DNA of 64,000 nucleotides, taken from contig NZ_JAKKOT010000001.1 of the NCBI RefSeq assembly GCF_021739025.1, positions 170,586 through 234,585 on the forward strand. The letters are read 5' to 3'. The position numbers were made by a program, and so were the translations under genes. Of this stretch, positions 34,903 to 45,482 are shown one piece after another. Each line of letters starts with the position of its first letter. Position 1 is the stretch's first letter. Source of the stretch: Gordonia liuliyuniae (GTDB taxonomy: Bacteria; Actinomycetota; Actinomycetes; Mycobacteriales; Mycobacteriaceae). The notes under the pieces were generated by a model. The model did not search any database, was not told where the DNA came from, and saw only the letters and a list, made by a program, of their open reading frames with translations.

Positions 34903-35082
34903 TCATCCCTTCGGGCTCCGACCGGCCTGTTTCAACGCGAGGCGCAGCGCGTACTCGAGTTGCCCGTTGACGCTGCGCAGATCGTCGGCGGCCCACTTGG
35001 CGATCGCGCTGTGCACGTCCGGATCCAAGCGCAGCAGAACCTTCTTGGGTGCGCGCTTGGCCGACTGCTCGATCTCGGTCAT
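34903..35082 (-). CDS. Small ribbon-helix-helix-like protein coupled to SPFH gene
   Basis: A 59-residue protein (MTEIEQSAKRAPKKVLLRLD, then PDVHSAIAKWAADDLRSVNG, QLEYALRLALKQAGRSPKG) has the strand-helix-helix pattern of Arc/CopG-type DNA-binding proteins. Its ATG overlaps the stop of the SPFH gene (ATGA), so the two are translated together. It may autoregulate the pair or act in protein contacts. It is short but the pattern is convincing. Confidence 0.75.
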   Translation of the reverse strand: MTEIEQSAKRAPKKVLLRLDPDVHSAIAKWAADDLRSVNGQLEYALRLALKQAGRSPKG

Positions 35083-35963
35083 CCGTACAGCGATCCCGCG
35101 TTCACTACAGGCTGGGTAGCTCGGTCACCGCACAGCACGACGAGGAGATTCGACACCATGCTGGCCCGACGCTCCTCGTCGAGTTCCACGACGCCCTGTT
35201 CGGCGAGACGATCCAACGCGAGGCCGACCATGCCGACCGCGCCTTCGACGATCTGCTGGCGTGCGGCGACGACCTGGGCGGCCTGCTGCCGGACGAGCAT
35301 CGCCTGCGCGATCTCGGGTGCATACGCGAGGTGCGTGATGCGGGCTTCGATGACCTCGATGCCCGCGGTCGCCGTACGCTCGCGCAGTTCGTCCGTCAGT
35401 TCCTCGGCGACGGTCGCTCCGTCGCGGAGGCTGGTCCGGTCGTCCTGGTGGGCGTCGTACGGGTGAATCGTCGCCAGGTGACGGACGGCGGCCTCCGACT
35501 GCGTCGCGACGTACTGTTCGTAGTCGTCCACCGCGAACGCGGCTTTGAAGCTGTCGACCACGCGGTAGACGACAACGGCGGCGATCTCGACCGGGTTGCC
35601 GTCGGCGTCGTTCACTTTGAGCATCTGCGTCTCGAAGTTCCGCACGCGCAACGAGATCGACTGCTTGTCCGAGAGCGGAACGAGCAACGAGAACCCTGGC
35701 TCGTTCACTGATCCGATGTAGCGCCCGAAGAACTGGACGACTTTGGCCTCGTTCGGTCCGACGACGGTCAGCCCGGTCAGTGTGAGGAGGGCTGTGACCC
35801 CGATGATGATCGCGACGACGACGAGAGCGACCCAGGCGGGCGATCCTCCGTCGGACAGCATCGCGATCGATGCGATGGCGGCGACCGCGCAGATCGCGAT
35901 CACCACGATCCCGCCGATCAATCCGAAGAAGCCGTTCGTCCGCCAGGCCTGACGTAGTTCCAT
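35079..35963 (-). CDS. SPFH/band 7 membrane protein
   Basis: This 294-residue stomatin/prohibitin-like protein has two N-terminal transmembrane helices (FFGLIGGIVVIAICAV and VALVVVAIIIGVTALL). The band 7 domain (LTVVGPNEAKVVQFFGRYIG through VIEARITHLAYAPEIAQAML) follows, then a helical tail (RQQAAQVVAARQQIVEGAVG). Such proteins build membrane microdomain scaffolds. The tail EEQGVVELDEERRASMVSNL-like region is shared with actinobacterial relatives linked to an Arc-type small protein, as here. Confidence 0.85.
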   Translation of the reverse strand: MELRQAWRTNGFFGLIGGIVVIAICAVAAIASIAMLSDGGSPAWVALVVVAIIIGVTALLTLTGLTVVGPNEAKVVQFFGRYIGSVNEPGFSLLVPLSDKQSISLRVRNFETQMLKVNDADGNPVEIAAVVVYRVVDSFKAAFAVDDYEQYVATQSEAAVRHLATIHPYDAHQDDRTSLRDGATVAEELTDELRERTATAGIEVIEARITHLAYAPEIAQAMLVRQQAAQVVAARQQIVEGAVGMVGLALDRLAEQGVVELDEERRASMVSNLLVVLCGDRATQPVVNAGSLYG

Positions 35964-36032
35964 CCCGCGCCCCTAACTATCGAAGTGATATCACCACGGT
36001 ATCGGTTCTCGGCTCCGGTGGGCCAGGGCTCG

Positions 36033-36335
36033 TCAGGGCTTGGTCATACGGCGCGAGCCGTTCTTCACCGTCCACGACTGCGCGTACCGCTGTCCCGTGC
36101 GACGGTCGGTGAGGTCGTCGAGGTTGTTCGACGTCGCGATGCCGTTCTTCACCCACTCCATCTGGCGACGCCCATGACGGTGCGCTCGGGGTCGTCGGAC
36201 TCGCGGGAGAAGCGATCGGCCGAGATGTCGCGGTACGTGCGCAGATCGAGCATCGACAGTTCCGGCTCCCGCCGCTCCGATGAAGCCGCGGCGGGTGAAC
36301 GTGAACGGGGCTGTTGACTCAGACATCGCGCTCAC
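36033..36335 (-). pseudogene. Remnant of a PhoD-type alkaline phosphatase
   Basis: Pieces of a Tat-exported PhoD-family phosphatase remain. There is a Tat signal (FTRRGFIGAAGAG), then in another frame ELSMLDLRTYRDISADRFSR and ESDDPERTVMG, and back in frame RRQMEWVKNGIATSNNLDDL with a C-terminal end. Families of this kind normally exceed 450 residues; only about 100 codons survive, with at least two frame changes. The intact metallophosphatase at 36443 is divergent and next to it. Confidence 0.65.
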
Positions 36336-36442
36336 GGTTCCACTCCGCGACGACCCCCGGCAACGCGCGAGAGAACACGCGGGGCCGATCCGTCGGCCTC
36401 GAAGTCACCTTTCGTTCACCCGCTCATGCCAGTATCGATCGC

Positions 36443-37510
36443 ATGATCGAGAACAGCCCAGAATCGGTCGGCCCAGATCGTCGTACGTTCCTCGCGGCGG
36501 CTGCGACCGCAGCCGGTACCGCCGCCGCCATCGGTGCGTCCGGCGCATTGGCGCCCAACTCTGCCGCCGCGCAACGCTTTCCACTTCCGTTCCAAGCCGG
36601 ACAGCTCCGCGTGCTCGTCACCGGTGATGCAGGCACCGGCGAGAAGCCGCAGTACGCGGTGGCCGACGCGGCCCGCAGACTGCACGCTGCGCACCCGTTC
36701 GACATCGCGGTCGGACTCGGCGACAACATCTACGAGGCCGGACCGAACGGCCCGGACGACCGACAGTTCCGAAGCAAGTTCGAGAAGCCGAACGCGGGCC
36801 TCGACTTCCCGTGGCTGATGACGCTCGGCAACCACGACAACACGGCGATCTTCCCGGGCGACGGCGGTTGGCTGCTCCGCGGCGACGACGAGGTGAAGTA
36901 CCACTCGCGGTCGCGTAGGTGGCATATGCCGTCGCGCTACTACTCGGTCGAGCTCGGGGTCGCCGACTTCTTCGTCCTCGATCTGAACCCGTTGGCCGCC
37001 TACATTCCGCCGTTCCTCTCGCCGGAGTGGGAGCCGGGCGGACGGTATATGACCCGCCAGGCCCGGTGGCTCGACGAGGCCCTCGCCGCGTCGACGGCCC
37101 CGTGGAAGTTCGTCTGCACCCACCACCCGTACGCGAACAACGGGCCGCACGGCCCGGCGGGCGACTACGACGGGCTGCCCGCACCGCTGAGCGGCGGCGC
37201 GGCGAAGACGTTCTTCGAACGGCACGTCGCGGGCCGCGCCCAGTTCCTGATGTCGGGCCACGACCACAGCCAGCAGGTGCTCGAGAACGTCGCGGGTCTG
37301 CGCGGCACCCGCCAGATCGTGTCCGGCGCGGCTGGCAAGACCGTGAACAAGGCGTCGTCGAAGCGTTTCCGTGCCCGCTACGAGAACCTGCGGGACCGCG
37401 GTTTCATGACACTGGACATCACGCCGTCGACAGTCGGGCTCACCGCGTACGAGGTGTCGGCGAGTCGACCCGGCGCACGGAAAGCCTTCGAGACCACGTA
37501 CCGGCGCTAA
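36443..37510 (+). CDS. Tat-exported metallophosphoesterase (acid phosphatase-like)
   Basis: This 355-residue protein has a twin-arginine signal (GPDRRTFLAAAATAAGTAAA). Calcineurin-like metal motifs follow: VTGDAGTG, GLGDNIYEAG, LGNHDN, CTHHPYANNG and SGHDHSQQ. The pattern resembles tartrate-resistant purple acid phosphatases. It would hydrolyse phosphate esters outside the membrane. The ATG at 36443 gives the Tat signal near the N-terminus. Confidence 0.82.
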   Translation: MIENSPESVGPDRRTFLAAAATAAGTAAAIGASGALAPNSAAAQRFPLPFQAGQLRVLVTGDAGTGEKPQYAVADAARRLHAAHPFDIAVGLGDNIYEAGPNGPDDRQFRSKFEKPNAGLDFPWLMTLGNHDNTAIFPGDGGWLLRGDDEVKYHSRSRRWHMPSRYYSVELGVADFFVLDLNPLAAYIPPFLSPEWEPGGRYMTRQARWLDEALAASTAPWKFVCTHHPYANNGPHGPAGDYDGLPAPLSGGAAKTFFERHVAGRAQFLMSGHDHSQQVLENVAGLRGTRQIVSGAAGKTVNKASSKRFRARYENLRDRGFMTLDITPSTVGLTAYEVSASRPGARKAFETTYRR

Positions 37511-37671
37511 CGACGCGCAATGCCCAGCACCGGCGGCGTGCCTCGAGTGGTTCCTCGCTGTCGGGCTCGGCGTCGGCCTCGTCGCCAAGAGCTGCCCCAG
37601 ATCCGCAGCCGCCCGAGGAGTCAGGTCCGACTCCGGTCAGAAGTGAAACATGTTCGCGTTATGCTCCGAAC

Positions 37672-39294
37672 GTGAAGATCCCACGTGCATCCTTTCTGGC
37701 TGTCGCTGCCACGGCCGCAACGCTGCTGGTCGCGCCCGGCGTGGGCGACGGCGTCGCACATGCCGGACCCGCGTCGTGCGTCCCGGTCGGAACGGCCCAG
37801 CTGCCGCCGGGCGCACCGGCAACCGGCAGCCGGGCGGGTCTGACGGACTTCCCCCGCTACACCGGGCGGTCGGCACCGAAGCGCGTGGAGTTGCGGACCG
37901 AGACCACCCAGTTCAACCTGCATTGGGAGTTCGCCCTGGTCGGACATCGACTGATCACGCGGCCGAGAGGGTCGAACGGGCCATGGCGGACCGTGCCGCT
38001 GCCGAGCTGCCTGCAGAATCGTCTCGTCGCGATCTCGCTCGACGACGACGAACTCGTCGGCGTCGACCGCAAGGGCTGGATCTACACGATGGACAACGTG
38101 AATCAGTCGCCGCGCCTGTGGAACTGGACGTCGGCGTGGGGCGCGATGCTGTGGACCGCTCCCGGGCGCACCCTTCCCGATCAGCGCACCGGCGGTTGGG
38201 CACTGTCGGTCACCTCACCGTCGGACAATCGTGCGTACCAGGACATCGCGGGCCGCGTGCACCCCAGCGGTCAGGCCAAGATGACGATGATCCCGGCGTT
38301 GACCGGTGACGGCAGCCGCATCACGTATGCCGACCCGTGGCTACCGAACGACAACAGCTACGAGGTGGGCGGCCCGCTCGGCGGCCGCTTCAAGTCGACG
38401 TCGCTGTCGGCGGCGGCGTCGACGATGTTCGTGATCAACCGCTTCGGCGACATGTACACCCGCACATTCGACTTCGACTCGTCCGGCTCGGACTCGGTGT
38501 TCTTCCGCTACAGCTGGGACTCCCAGGACGGCAAGCCGAGCGCCACCGATCTGAACACCGAGACGTGGGACCGGTCGACCGCGGCGATCCAGCTCCCGGC
38601 TCCCGATTGGAGGCGCCAGCCGAAGATCCCGGGCGAGATCACCTCGACGATCACCGTTATCGCGACCGGACCCGGCGTCGAACGCCGAGAACTGCGCGTC
38701 GCGGGGCGACGCGACGGGGTCGCCGGGTTCTGGCACAAGGATCTGCACGCGTCGACGTGGTCGTTCTCCCCGACCGGCGGCGCCCTGTCGGGCACTCCGC
38801 TGCAGAATTCGGCAGCGGACCGTTCGTCGGAGACTCTCGCCCCACCGGTCCCGTGGAATCTGTCGGCCTCGCTCCCGTCGCGTAAGGCCGCCGTCGACGG
38901 GGAGACGCTGCTCGACATCGGGCTGCCCTACAGCGTGGTCGACCCACGTGTCCTGGACCGCATCGGTCTGCATGCGCCGAAGTCGGGCTATCGCCTGTAC
39001 GTGAAAGCGTTCGACCCGGCGGCCACCACCCGGCCCGCCGTCGTGATCGCGCCGAACGGTCGACGCATCGACGTCCTCCTGCACACTGCCGACGGGATGC
39101 GGATGACTCCGAGCAGGCCCGGTCTGACTGCGACGCCGCGCCACCTGATCGGCGCGGTCGCGCTCGATGATGCGACGTACGCCCGCCGCGGTTCCGATCC
39201 GACGGTGAGGGCGTTCGTCCGTGACTGGATGAAGGGGAAGTCGATCGCACCGATCACGCTGAGCGCCACGTCGAAGGACCTGGTGATCCGATGA
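37672..39294 (+). CDS. Secreted protein of unknown function
   Basis: This 540-residue protein has a signal peptide (FLAVAATAATLLVAPGVG) and a body rich in Trp, Asp and Gly with beta-propeller-like repeats (GWIYTMDNVNQSPRLWNW, MFVINRFGDMYTRTFDFDSS, GVAGFWHKDLHASTWSF). The C-terminal domain includes PAVVIAPNGRRIDVLLHTAD. I do not recognise a family with a known role. The GTG start at 37672 is chosen for the signal peptide. Its stop overlaps the start of an alpha/beta hydrolase (ATGA), so the two are coupled. Confidence 0.65.
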   Translation: MKIPRASFLAVAATAATLLVAPGVGDGVAHAGPASCVPVGTAQLPPGAPATGSRAGLTDFPRYTGRSAPKRVELRTETTQFNLHWEFALVGHRLITRPRGSNGPWRTVPLPSCLQNRLVAISLDDDELVGVDRKGWIYTMDNVNQSPRLWNWTSAWGAMLWTAPGRTLPDQRTGGWALSVTSPSDNRAYQDIAGRVHPSGQAKMTMIPALTGDGSRITYADPWLPNDNSYEVGGPLGGRFKSTSLSAAASTMFVINRFGDMYTRTFDFDSSGSDSVFFRYSWDSQDGKPSATDLNTETWDRSTAAIQLPAPDWRRQPKIPGEITSTITVIATGPGVERRELRVAGRRDGVAGFWHKDLHASTWSFSPTGGALSGTPLQNSAADRSSETLAPPVPWNLSASLPSRKAAVDGETLLDIGLPYSVVDPRVLDRIGLHAPKSGYRLYVKAFDPAATTRPAVVIAPNGRRIDVLLHTADGMRMTPSRPGLTATPRHLIGAVALDDATYARRGSDPTVRAFVRDWMKGKSIAPITLSATSKDLVIR

Positions 39295-40133
39295 GCGGGG
39301 AGTTCGTCGATGTCGGCGACGACGTGCAGATCTGGGCGTCGAGCAGCGGTGAGGGTCCGACCGTCCTGTTGTCCGCCGGGCTCGGCATGCCCGCCCAGAC
39401 GTGGGCGTTCAGCGGTCTCCCGGACGCGCTCGTCGCGGCCGGATTCCGGGTCGTCACGTATTCGGCGCGCGGCGTCGCCCCGTCGTCGGCTCCGCCCGCC
39501 CCGTACTCGGTGCACGACATCGCGGCCGACGCCGCCGAAGTCCTCGACCACTTCGAGGTGAACGAGGCGATCGTCGTCGGCTACTCGATGGGCTGCTACA
39601 TCTCGCAAGCGCTGTTCGACGTGTGGGGCGGCACGGTCCGCGGTCTCGCGATGGTCGGCGGCCTCCGCTCGTCGACGATCGGAGTGGTCGTGAACGAGAT
39701 GGAACTCGAACTGCTCGAGAAACTCGGTCATGTCCCGGGATCGGTGTCGTTGTTCGAGCAGCTGATGACCATTCCGTCGGCGGCCATCTTGCGCGACGAC
39801 GCCCAGGTCGCGAACTGGCGCGCCATGCTCACCGCCTCCAGCGAGAACGTGTGGACTTCGGTCGACGGCCAGCACGGGCAGACCCGGGCGTCGTACGACT
39901 GGATGCGCTTGGGTGAGCCGACGGTCGAACGGTTGGCGGACATCACGTGCCCGACCTTGGTCGTCGGTTTCGGCGACGACCTGTTCTTTCCCGCAACCCA
40001 ATCGCAGGAAGCCGCCTCGCACATCCCGAACGCGCAGTGGCTGCACGTCGACGGTGTCGGACACGGCGGCCTCATCTTCGATCCGGAGCGACGCGCCACC
40101 GACGCGGTCACCGCGTTCTGCCGCACGCTCTAA
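39291..40133 (+). CDS. Alpha/beta hydrolase
   Basis: This 280-residue cytoplasmic hydrolase has the nucleophile Ser in VVGYSMGCYIS, the acid in VGFGDDLFFP and the catalytic His in VDGVGHGGLIF. It overlaps the preceding secreted-protein gene by four bases. Esterase, lipase or haloperoxidase-like activity is possible; nothing in the sequence decides. Confidence 0.8.
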   Translation: MSGEFVDVGDDVQIWASSSGEGPTVLLSAGLGMPAQTWAFSGLPDALVAAGFRVVTYSARGVAPSSAPPAPYSVHDIAADAAEVLDHFEVNEAIVVGYSMGCYISQALFDVWGGTVRGLAMVGGLRSSTIGVVVNEMELELLEKLGHVPGSVSLFEQLMTIPSAAILRDDAQVANWRAMLTASSENVWTSVDGQHGQTRASYDWMRLGEPTVERLADITCPTLVVGFGDDLFFPATQSQEAASHIPNAQWLHVDGVGHGGLIFDPERRATDAVTAFCRTL

Positions 40134-40177
40134 TGCCGAGTGTCGTCACTTCCCGAATGGTTTGGCAGCGCTCCGAC

Positions 40178-41350
40178 TCAGATCGGTCGGCCGTCCCATT
40201 CGTGGTCGTGCATGAAGCCGCCGTCGAGGCCGACGTGGTAGCGCCGGGCGTCGCGCAGAATGCCCGCGTACGCGATCGGCATCATGACGCCGGGCTTCGG
40301 ATCCCGCTTGGACGCGATGACGTCGTCCGCCTTACGCATCTCGGCGAAGAACTTCCGGAACGTGTTGTCCGGGTACGAACTCTTCCGCCAGCCGTACAGC
40401 GCCATGCCTGCGCCGATCATCGTCGTACGCCCCTCGGGCGGCGTGATCAGATCGGTGTTCTCGCCGAAGAACGCCCGGTCGACGCGCTCCTCGTCCGTGA
40501 ACATCATGATCCCGCTGGTGCCGCGCGGGTTGCATTCGATCGTGACGAGACCGCGGTCGGGGTGGTCGATGAAGTCGAGGCCCAGGTGCCCGGTGAACTC
40601 GAACTCCTTCACCAGTCGGCGACTCCAGTCGACGATGCCGGGGTGGTCGACGTGCTCGAACGTCAGACACGAGCTGCCGCCGATCGCGTAACTGACCGGA
40701 TAGGTCGCGTGCGCATACATCTCACCGTCACGGCACACCGAGTACGTGCAGTACCGGTCGCCTTCGAGCCACTCCTGCGCGATCCACGGATTGGTCGGGT
40801 CGTAGGTGAGGTAGCTCAGATCGTCGCCCGGGTACGCCTTGTACACCTTCTGAGATCCGCGCGAGTACGCCTGTTTGATCGCGAACGGCGTCGTGAACTC
40901 CTCCGACGCCGCGACCGCATCCTCCGGTGACGAGATCTCCCGGAACTCGAGCGTGGATATCCCGTGGTCGACGAGCGCCTGCTGGTACTTGAGCTTGTTG
41001 TGGAGCGTGTCCTCGACCTCGAACGGGGAGAGGAACAAGTCGCACGACGGCGGGAACAGTCCGGCCATCATCGCGAGGATGTCGGTCTCTTCGTGGATCG
41101 GGATGACGATGTCGACCTTCTCGCGTTCGACGATCGCCGCCAACTCCCGGCAGTACTCCTGAGGCTTGTACTTCGGCGGGCTAACCCGATGGAACGCCGA
41201 GACCGCGTTCGAGTACCTGCTGACTCCGACGGCCATGCTGTCGACGACGGTCACCTTGTGCCCGGCGGCAGCCATCCGGCGTGCCAGGTTGAGGGTCAGG
41301 AACGACCGCGCGAAGGTGATGAGGACGTGTCTGCGCTCGGTGGATGCCAC
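40178..41350 (-). CDS. ATP-grasp ligase-like protein
   Basis: This 390-residue protein has an N-terminal Rossmann-like domain (HVLITFARSFLTLNLARRM) and an ATP-grasp domain (PFAIKQAYSRGSQKVYKAY, WIAQEWLEGDRYCTYSV, VTIECNPRGTSGIMMF). The last block holds the metal-binding Glu and Asn. ATP-grasp enzymes join a carboxylate to an amine or thiol via an acyl-phosphate. The substrate is unknown; there is no peptide-synthesis cluster around it. The GTG start at 41350 is divergent from a membrane protein gene. Confidence 0.75.
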   Translation of the reverse strand: MASTERRHVLITFARSFLTLNLARRMAAAGHKVTVVDSMAVGVSRYSNAVSAFHRVSPPKYKPQEYCRELAAIVEREKVDIVIPIHEETDILAMMAGLFPPSCDLFLSPFEVEDTLHNKLKYQQALVDHGISTLEFREISSPEDAVAASEEFTTPFAIKQAYSRGSQKVYKAYPGDDLSYLTYDPTNPWIAQEWLEGDRYCTYSVCRDGEMYAHATYPVSYAIGGSSCLTFEHVDHPGIVDWSRRLVKEFEFTGHLGLDFIDHPDRGLVTIECNPRGTSGIMMFTDEERVDRAFFGENTDLITPPEGRTTMIGAGMALYGWRKSSYPDNTFRKFFAEMRKADDVIASKRDPKPGVMMPIAYAGILRDARRYHVGLDGGFMHDHEWDGRPI

Positions 41351-41433
41351 GCATACAGACTAGACACAGACCTATAGCCGACGTGTAGCGTGATGCACCT
41401 AGTGTCTCTTCCCTACTTGAATAGGACTCAGTT

Positions 41434-42390
41434 TTGTTCGCAATAGGCGTCATCGCTGCTGCAATGGCGGCGGTAGCGTACGGCGTTTCCACCGTTTTGC
41501 GCGCTCTCGGCGCTCGTCGCGTGGCCGTCGAGATGCGGGAGAACCCGGCGAGCGGACCGCACGCCTCGGAGGGGGCGGAGTCGTCGACGCCGTCCCTCAC
41601 GTCGACGATGTCGACGATCGCCGACCCCGCGTTCCTCCTCGGCACCCTCATGGTGATCGTTGGCTTCGGCGGTGGGGCCCTCGCCGCTCGCTTTCTCCCG
41701 TTGTTCCTGGCGCAGTCGATCGTGGCGGCGAACCTCGTAGTCACCGCGCTGTTGGGCACGCTGCTGCTGAACATCACGCTGCACACACGCGACTGGGTCG
41801 CGATCTGGCTCGTGGTGTTGTCGCTGTTCCTGTTGGGTCTCTCGTCGGCGCAGCACGCGGTGGACACCGTCGAGCGACCGTTCCACTGGGGACTGCTCGC
41901 CGCGACCATCCTGGTCTGCGCGATCGCACTGATCAGCGTCTACACGCTCAAGAAATACGCGGCGATCGTCGGCGGAGCCACGGCCGGGCTGTTGTTCGGC
42001 ATCATCGCGATCGCGGTGCGTGTGCTGGACGGCATGTCGCCGTTCAATCTCGTGACGATCCTGTCCGACCCGGCCGCCTGGTCGATCGCCGTCGCAGGAG
42101 CCGTCGGCTTCTATGTTCAGACCGTCGCGCTGCAGGTCGGCGCCGTGAACGGGGTGACCGCGCTGCTGGTGGTCTTCGAAACGGCAGGCCCGAGCCTGAT
42201 CGGCGTCCTCTTCCTCCACGACTCGGCGCGGCCGGGATTGGCGTGGCTGGCGTTCGTCGGATTCATCGGCGCCGTGGTGGGCGCAGTCCTCGTCGCCTGG
42301 TACAGCACCGGCGACCCCGACCACTTCGGCGAGGCTCCACCGGAGAAGGGCGGCTGGCACCGCGGCCGCGAGAAACTCTCCGAAAGCTAG
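41434..42390 (+). CDS. Multi-pass membrane protein, DMT/EamA-like
   Basis: This 318-residue protein has about nine hydrophobic helices (first AIGVIAAAMAAVAYGVSTVL) and a late block LQVGAVNGVTALLVVFETAG typical of EamA/magnesium-transporter-like (NIPA-type) proteins. Start TTG 41434 with AGGA upstream. It is a likely transporter; the substrate is unknown. It converges with thiG at 8 bp. Confidence 0.65.
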   Translation: MFAIGVIAAAMAAVAYGVSTVLRALGARRVAVEMRENPASGPHASEGAESSTPSLTSTMSTIADPAFLLGTLMVIVGFGGGALAARFLPLFLAQSIVAANLVVTALLGTLLLNITLHTRDWVAIWLVVLSLFLLGLSSAQHAVDTVERPFHWGLLAATILVCAIALISVYTLKKYAAIVGGATAGLLFGIIAIAVRVLDGMSPFNLVTILSDPAAWSIAVAGAVGFYVQTVALQVGAVNGVTALLVVFETAGPSLIGVLFLHDSARPGLAWLAFVGFIGAVVGAVLVAWYSTGDPDHFGEAPPEKGGWHRGREKLSES

Positions 42391-42398
42391 CCGACTCG

Positions 42399-43347
<949 letters not shown>

Positions 43348-43360
43348 GCTCGCCTCTTTC

Positions 43361-44422
43361 CTACTCGGATTCTCGGAGTTTTCGGGATTCTCGGGGCTCT
43401 CCGGCCAGCACGTCCATGACGCGGGCCGCCGTCCACGGCGACAACGCGATCCCGTTGCGGCCGTGCCCGGTCGCGACGAGGATGCGGTCGTCGATCCGCT
43501 GCACGACGGGCACGCCGTCCGGCGACGACGGCCGGATCCCGGCACCCGCCTCGGCGAGCTCGTAAGTGCTCAGGCCGGGCATGACGGCGATCGCGTCGGC
43601 GAGGAGGTCGGCGACGCCACCGGCTTGCGGTACGCGATCGTCGGAACCGGCCGCCTCGTACTGGGTGGCGCCGACCACGACGCCGTCGGCGCGCGGCACC
43701 AGGTAGATGGGGCGGCCGTGTCGCCGTCCGCGGATCACGTGCTTCGGGGGCGGCACCGACCACCGAGTTCGGCGCAGCCGGAGGATCTCACCTTTCTCAC
43801 CGTGGACGGAGATGTCGGCTCCGGCGACGGCGGCGAGCGCGGCACTGCCCAGTCCCGCTGCGATCAGGATCTGATCGCCCGGCAGTTCGGTCGGGTCGTC
43901 CACACCGGCGCGAACGATCCGTCCACCCGCTTCGCCGAGCCGTTCTTCGAGCGCTGCGACCAGGAGCCGATTGTCCACGGCGCCTTCGCCTTCGGCGAGA
44001 TACCCGCCTGCGAGTCCGCGCGCCAACGCGGTCTCGCAGCGCCGCAGCTGCGCTCCCGTCGACCGCGCCAACCTCGCACCGGGTATCCGGTCACGAACGA
44101 AGCCGACCTGGTCGTCGAGGTAGGCCAGATCGGTGGCAGACGCGGCGAGCAGGATGCTGTCGGTGGCCGTCCGGACGGTCGGATCGCCGAGTCTGGTGAG
44201 GAAGTCCGGCCACAACGCTGCCGACTGCGCGGAGATGTCGAGGATTCGCCGTTCGCCGGGCTGGCCTTCACCGAAGCATCCGAGCATTCCGCCTGCGACG
44301 TGCGCGGCACGACTCGCCGACCCGGCGTCGTACACGGTCGTGGTCCATCCGGCGTCCGCGGCGGCCAGCGCGCACGCCAACCCGATCGCACCGCCGCCGA
44401 CGACGGAGAGTTCTCGTCCCAC
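43361..44422 (-). CDS. thiO: Glycine oxidase ThiO
   Basis: This FAD enzyme of 353 residues oxidises glycine to the imine used by ThiG. It has the N-terminal dinucleotide-binding motif [16 protein letters not shown] and the C-terminal DAO signature [18 protein letters not shown]. The GTG at 44422 has AAGGG about 11 bases upstream; a TTG at 44431 is too close to the ribosome binding site. A TPP riboswitch lies directly upstream. Confidence 0.88.
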   Translation of the reverse strand: MGRELSVVGGGAIGLACALAAADAGWTTTVYDAGSASRAAHVAGGMLGCFGEGQPGERRILDISAQSAALWPDFLTRLGDPTVRTATDSILLAASATDLAYLDDQVGFVRDRIPGARLARSTGAQLRRCETALARGLAGGYLAEGEGAVDNRLLVAALEERLGEAGGRIVRAGVDDPTELPGDQILIAAGLGSAALAAVAGADISVHGEKGEILRLRRTRWSVPPPKHVIRGRRHGRPIYLVPRADGVVVGATQYEAAGSDDRVPQAGGVADLLADAIAVMPGLSTYELAEAGAGIRPSSPDGVPVVQRIDDRILVATGHGRNGIALSPWTAARVMDVLAGEPRESRKLRESE

Positions 44423-44433
44423 GTGGATCAAAT

Positions 44434-44519
44434 CCCTTCGCCGGCATTATCCGGATCAGGTCAGACGGTCAGCGACGGCTCGCGTCGCACTCTCAGCCCA
44501 GCGCCCCGGACTCCCGTGT
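44434..44519 (-). promoter_or_regulatory. TPP riboswitch (THI element) upstream of thiO-thiS-thiG
   Basis: Read on the minus strand, the conserved blocks appear in order: CACGGGAGTCC, GGGCTGAGAG, GACCTGATCCGGATAATG and CCGGCGAAGGGA. The last block carries the ribosome binding site of thiO, so binding of thiamine pyrophosphate would most simply hide the Shine-Dalgarno sequence and stop translation. thiE lies on the other side in the opposite direction and is not covered. Confidence 0.93.
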
Positions 44520-44556
44520 GTGCTTCTTGGTTCCCTGTCAGCCTACCGTTGCAGGC

Positions 44557-45231
44557 ATGTCTCCCCACCCCCGCACCGCGCTCTCGAACGCTCGCCTCTA
44601 CCTCTGCACCGATGCACGTCGGGAACGCGGCGACCTCCTGGATTTCGTCGCCGATGCCGTGGCGGGCGGCGTCGACATCGTCCAACTCCGCGACAAGGGG
44701 TCGCCGGGCGCGGCACAGTTCGGTGAACTGGATACGTCAGCGGAGTTGACGATCCTCGCGGAGCTACGAGAGGTCGTGCATACCGGCGGCGCCCTGCTGT
44801 CGGTGAACGACCGCGCCGACATCGCCCATGCCGTGCAGGCAGACGTCCTGCACCTCGGCCAAGACGACCTCCCGCCCGCCGCCGCGCGCGCGATCGTCGG
44901 ACCGGACATGGTGATTGGCCGTTCGACGCACGACGTCGACCAGATGCGTTCGGCTGTCGCCGACGGCGACGTCGACTACTTCTGCACCGGCCCGCTGTGG
45001 ACCACGCCAACCAAACCCGGTCGTCCGGCCACTGGGCTCGACCTGGTGCGCGCCGCGGCTACCGATGCGAACGGCAAACCGTGGTTCGCGATCGGCGGCA
45101 TCAACCTAGAACGCGTGCGGGAAGTGACCGACGCGGGCGCGTCGCGCATCGTGGTGGTTCGAGCGATCACCGCCGCCGCCGATCCGACGAGCGCCTCTTC
45201 CGCCCTGCGGACGGCAGTGCTAGGGTCGTGA
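44557..45231 (+). CDS. thiE: Thiamine-phosphate synthase
   Basis: This 224-residue barrel enzyme joins the pyrimidine and thiazole halves of thiamine. Motifs are [40 protein letters not shown] and [15 protein letters not shown] 44557 is chosen because LYLCTDAR normally lies near the N-terminus. It is divergent from the thiO operon, as in Mycobacterium. Confidence 0.92.
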   Translation: MSPHPRTALSNARLYLCTDARRERGDLLDFVADAVAGGVDIVQLRDKGSPGAAQFGELDTSAELTILAELREVVHTGGALLSVNDRADIAHAVQADVLHLGQDDLPPAAARAIVGPDMVIGRSTHDVDQMRSAVADGDVDYFCTGPLWTTPTKPGRPATGLDLVRAAATDANGKPWFAIGGINLERVREVTDAGASRIVVVRAITAAADPTSASSALRTAVLGS

Positions 45232-45236
45232 CCACT

Positions 45237-45303
45237 ATGACGTGGAAACTTCTCGTAACCCGCCGCAGCGGGGTCTGACTCGACCGACCCCCCGCTGCGG
45301 GTT
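45237..45303 (+). promoter_or_regulatory. Possible leader-peptide attenuator before a LeuA-domain gene
   Basis: A 13-codon frame, MTWKLLVTRRSGV and stop, starts five bases after thiE. Its second half is the left arm of a strong GC hairpin (45257-45275 with 45286-45303) followed by a short T-rich stretch. The peptide has adjacent Leu-Leu-Val codons and the next gene resembles the LeuA regulatory domain, which would suit branched-chain amino acid attenuation. It could equally be the simple thiE terminator. Confidence 0.35.
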
Positions 45304-45482
45304 CGTCGGCTTTCCACTCTTCTCGTCGGTCACCTAGTCTTCGACCGAAATGAACCGACGTGATGCATTCCATTCAAATCCAGCCGACATCCTGTACCCG
45401 TGACGGGCGCGGCGACCACCGTTCCGACCGATCCTGCGTCGACCGCCGTATGCCCGCCTGGTTCCCCCGGGAGGCGGCCGCC

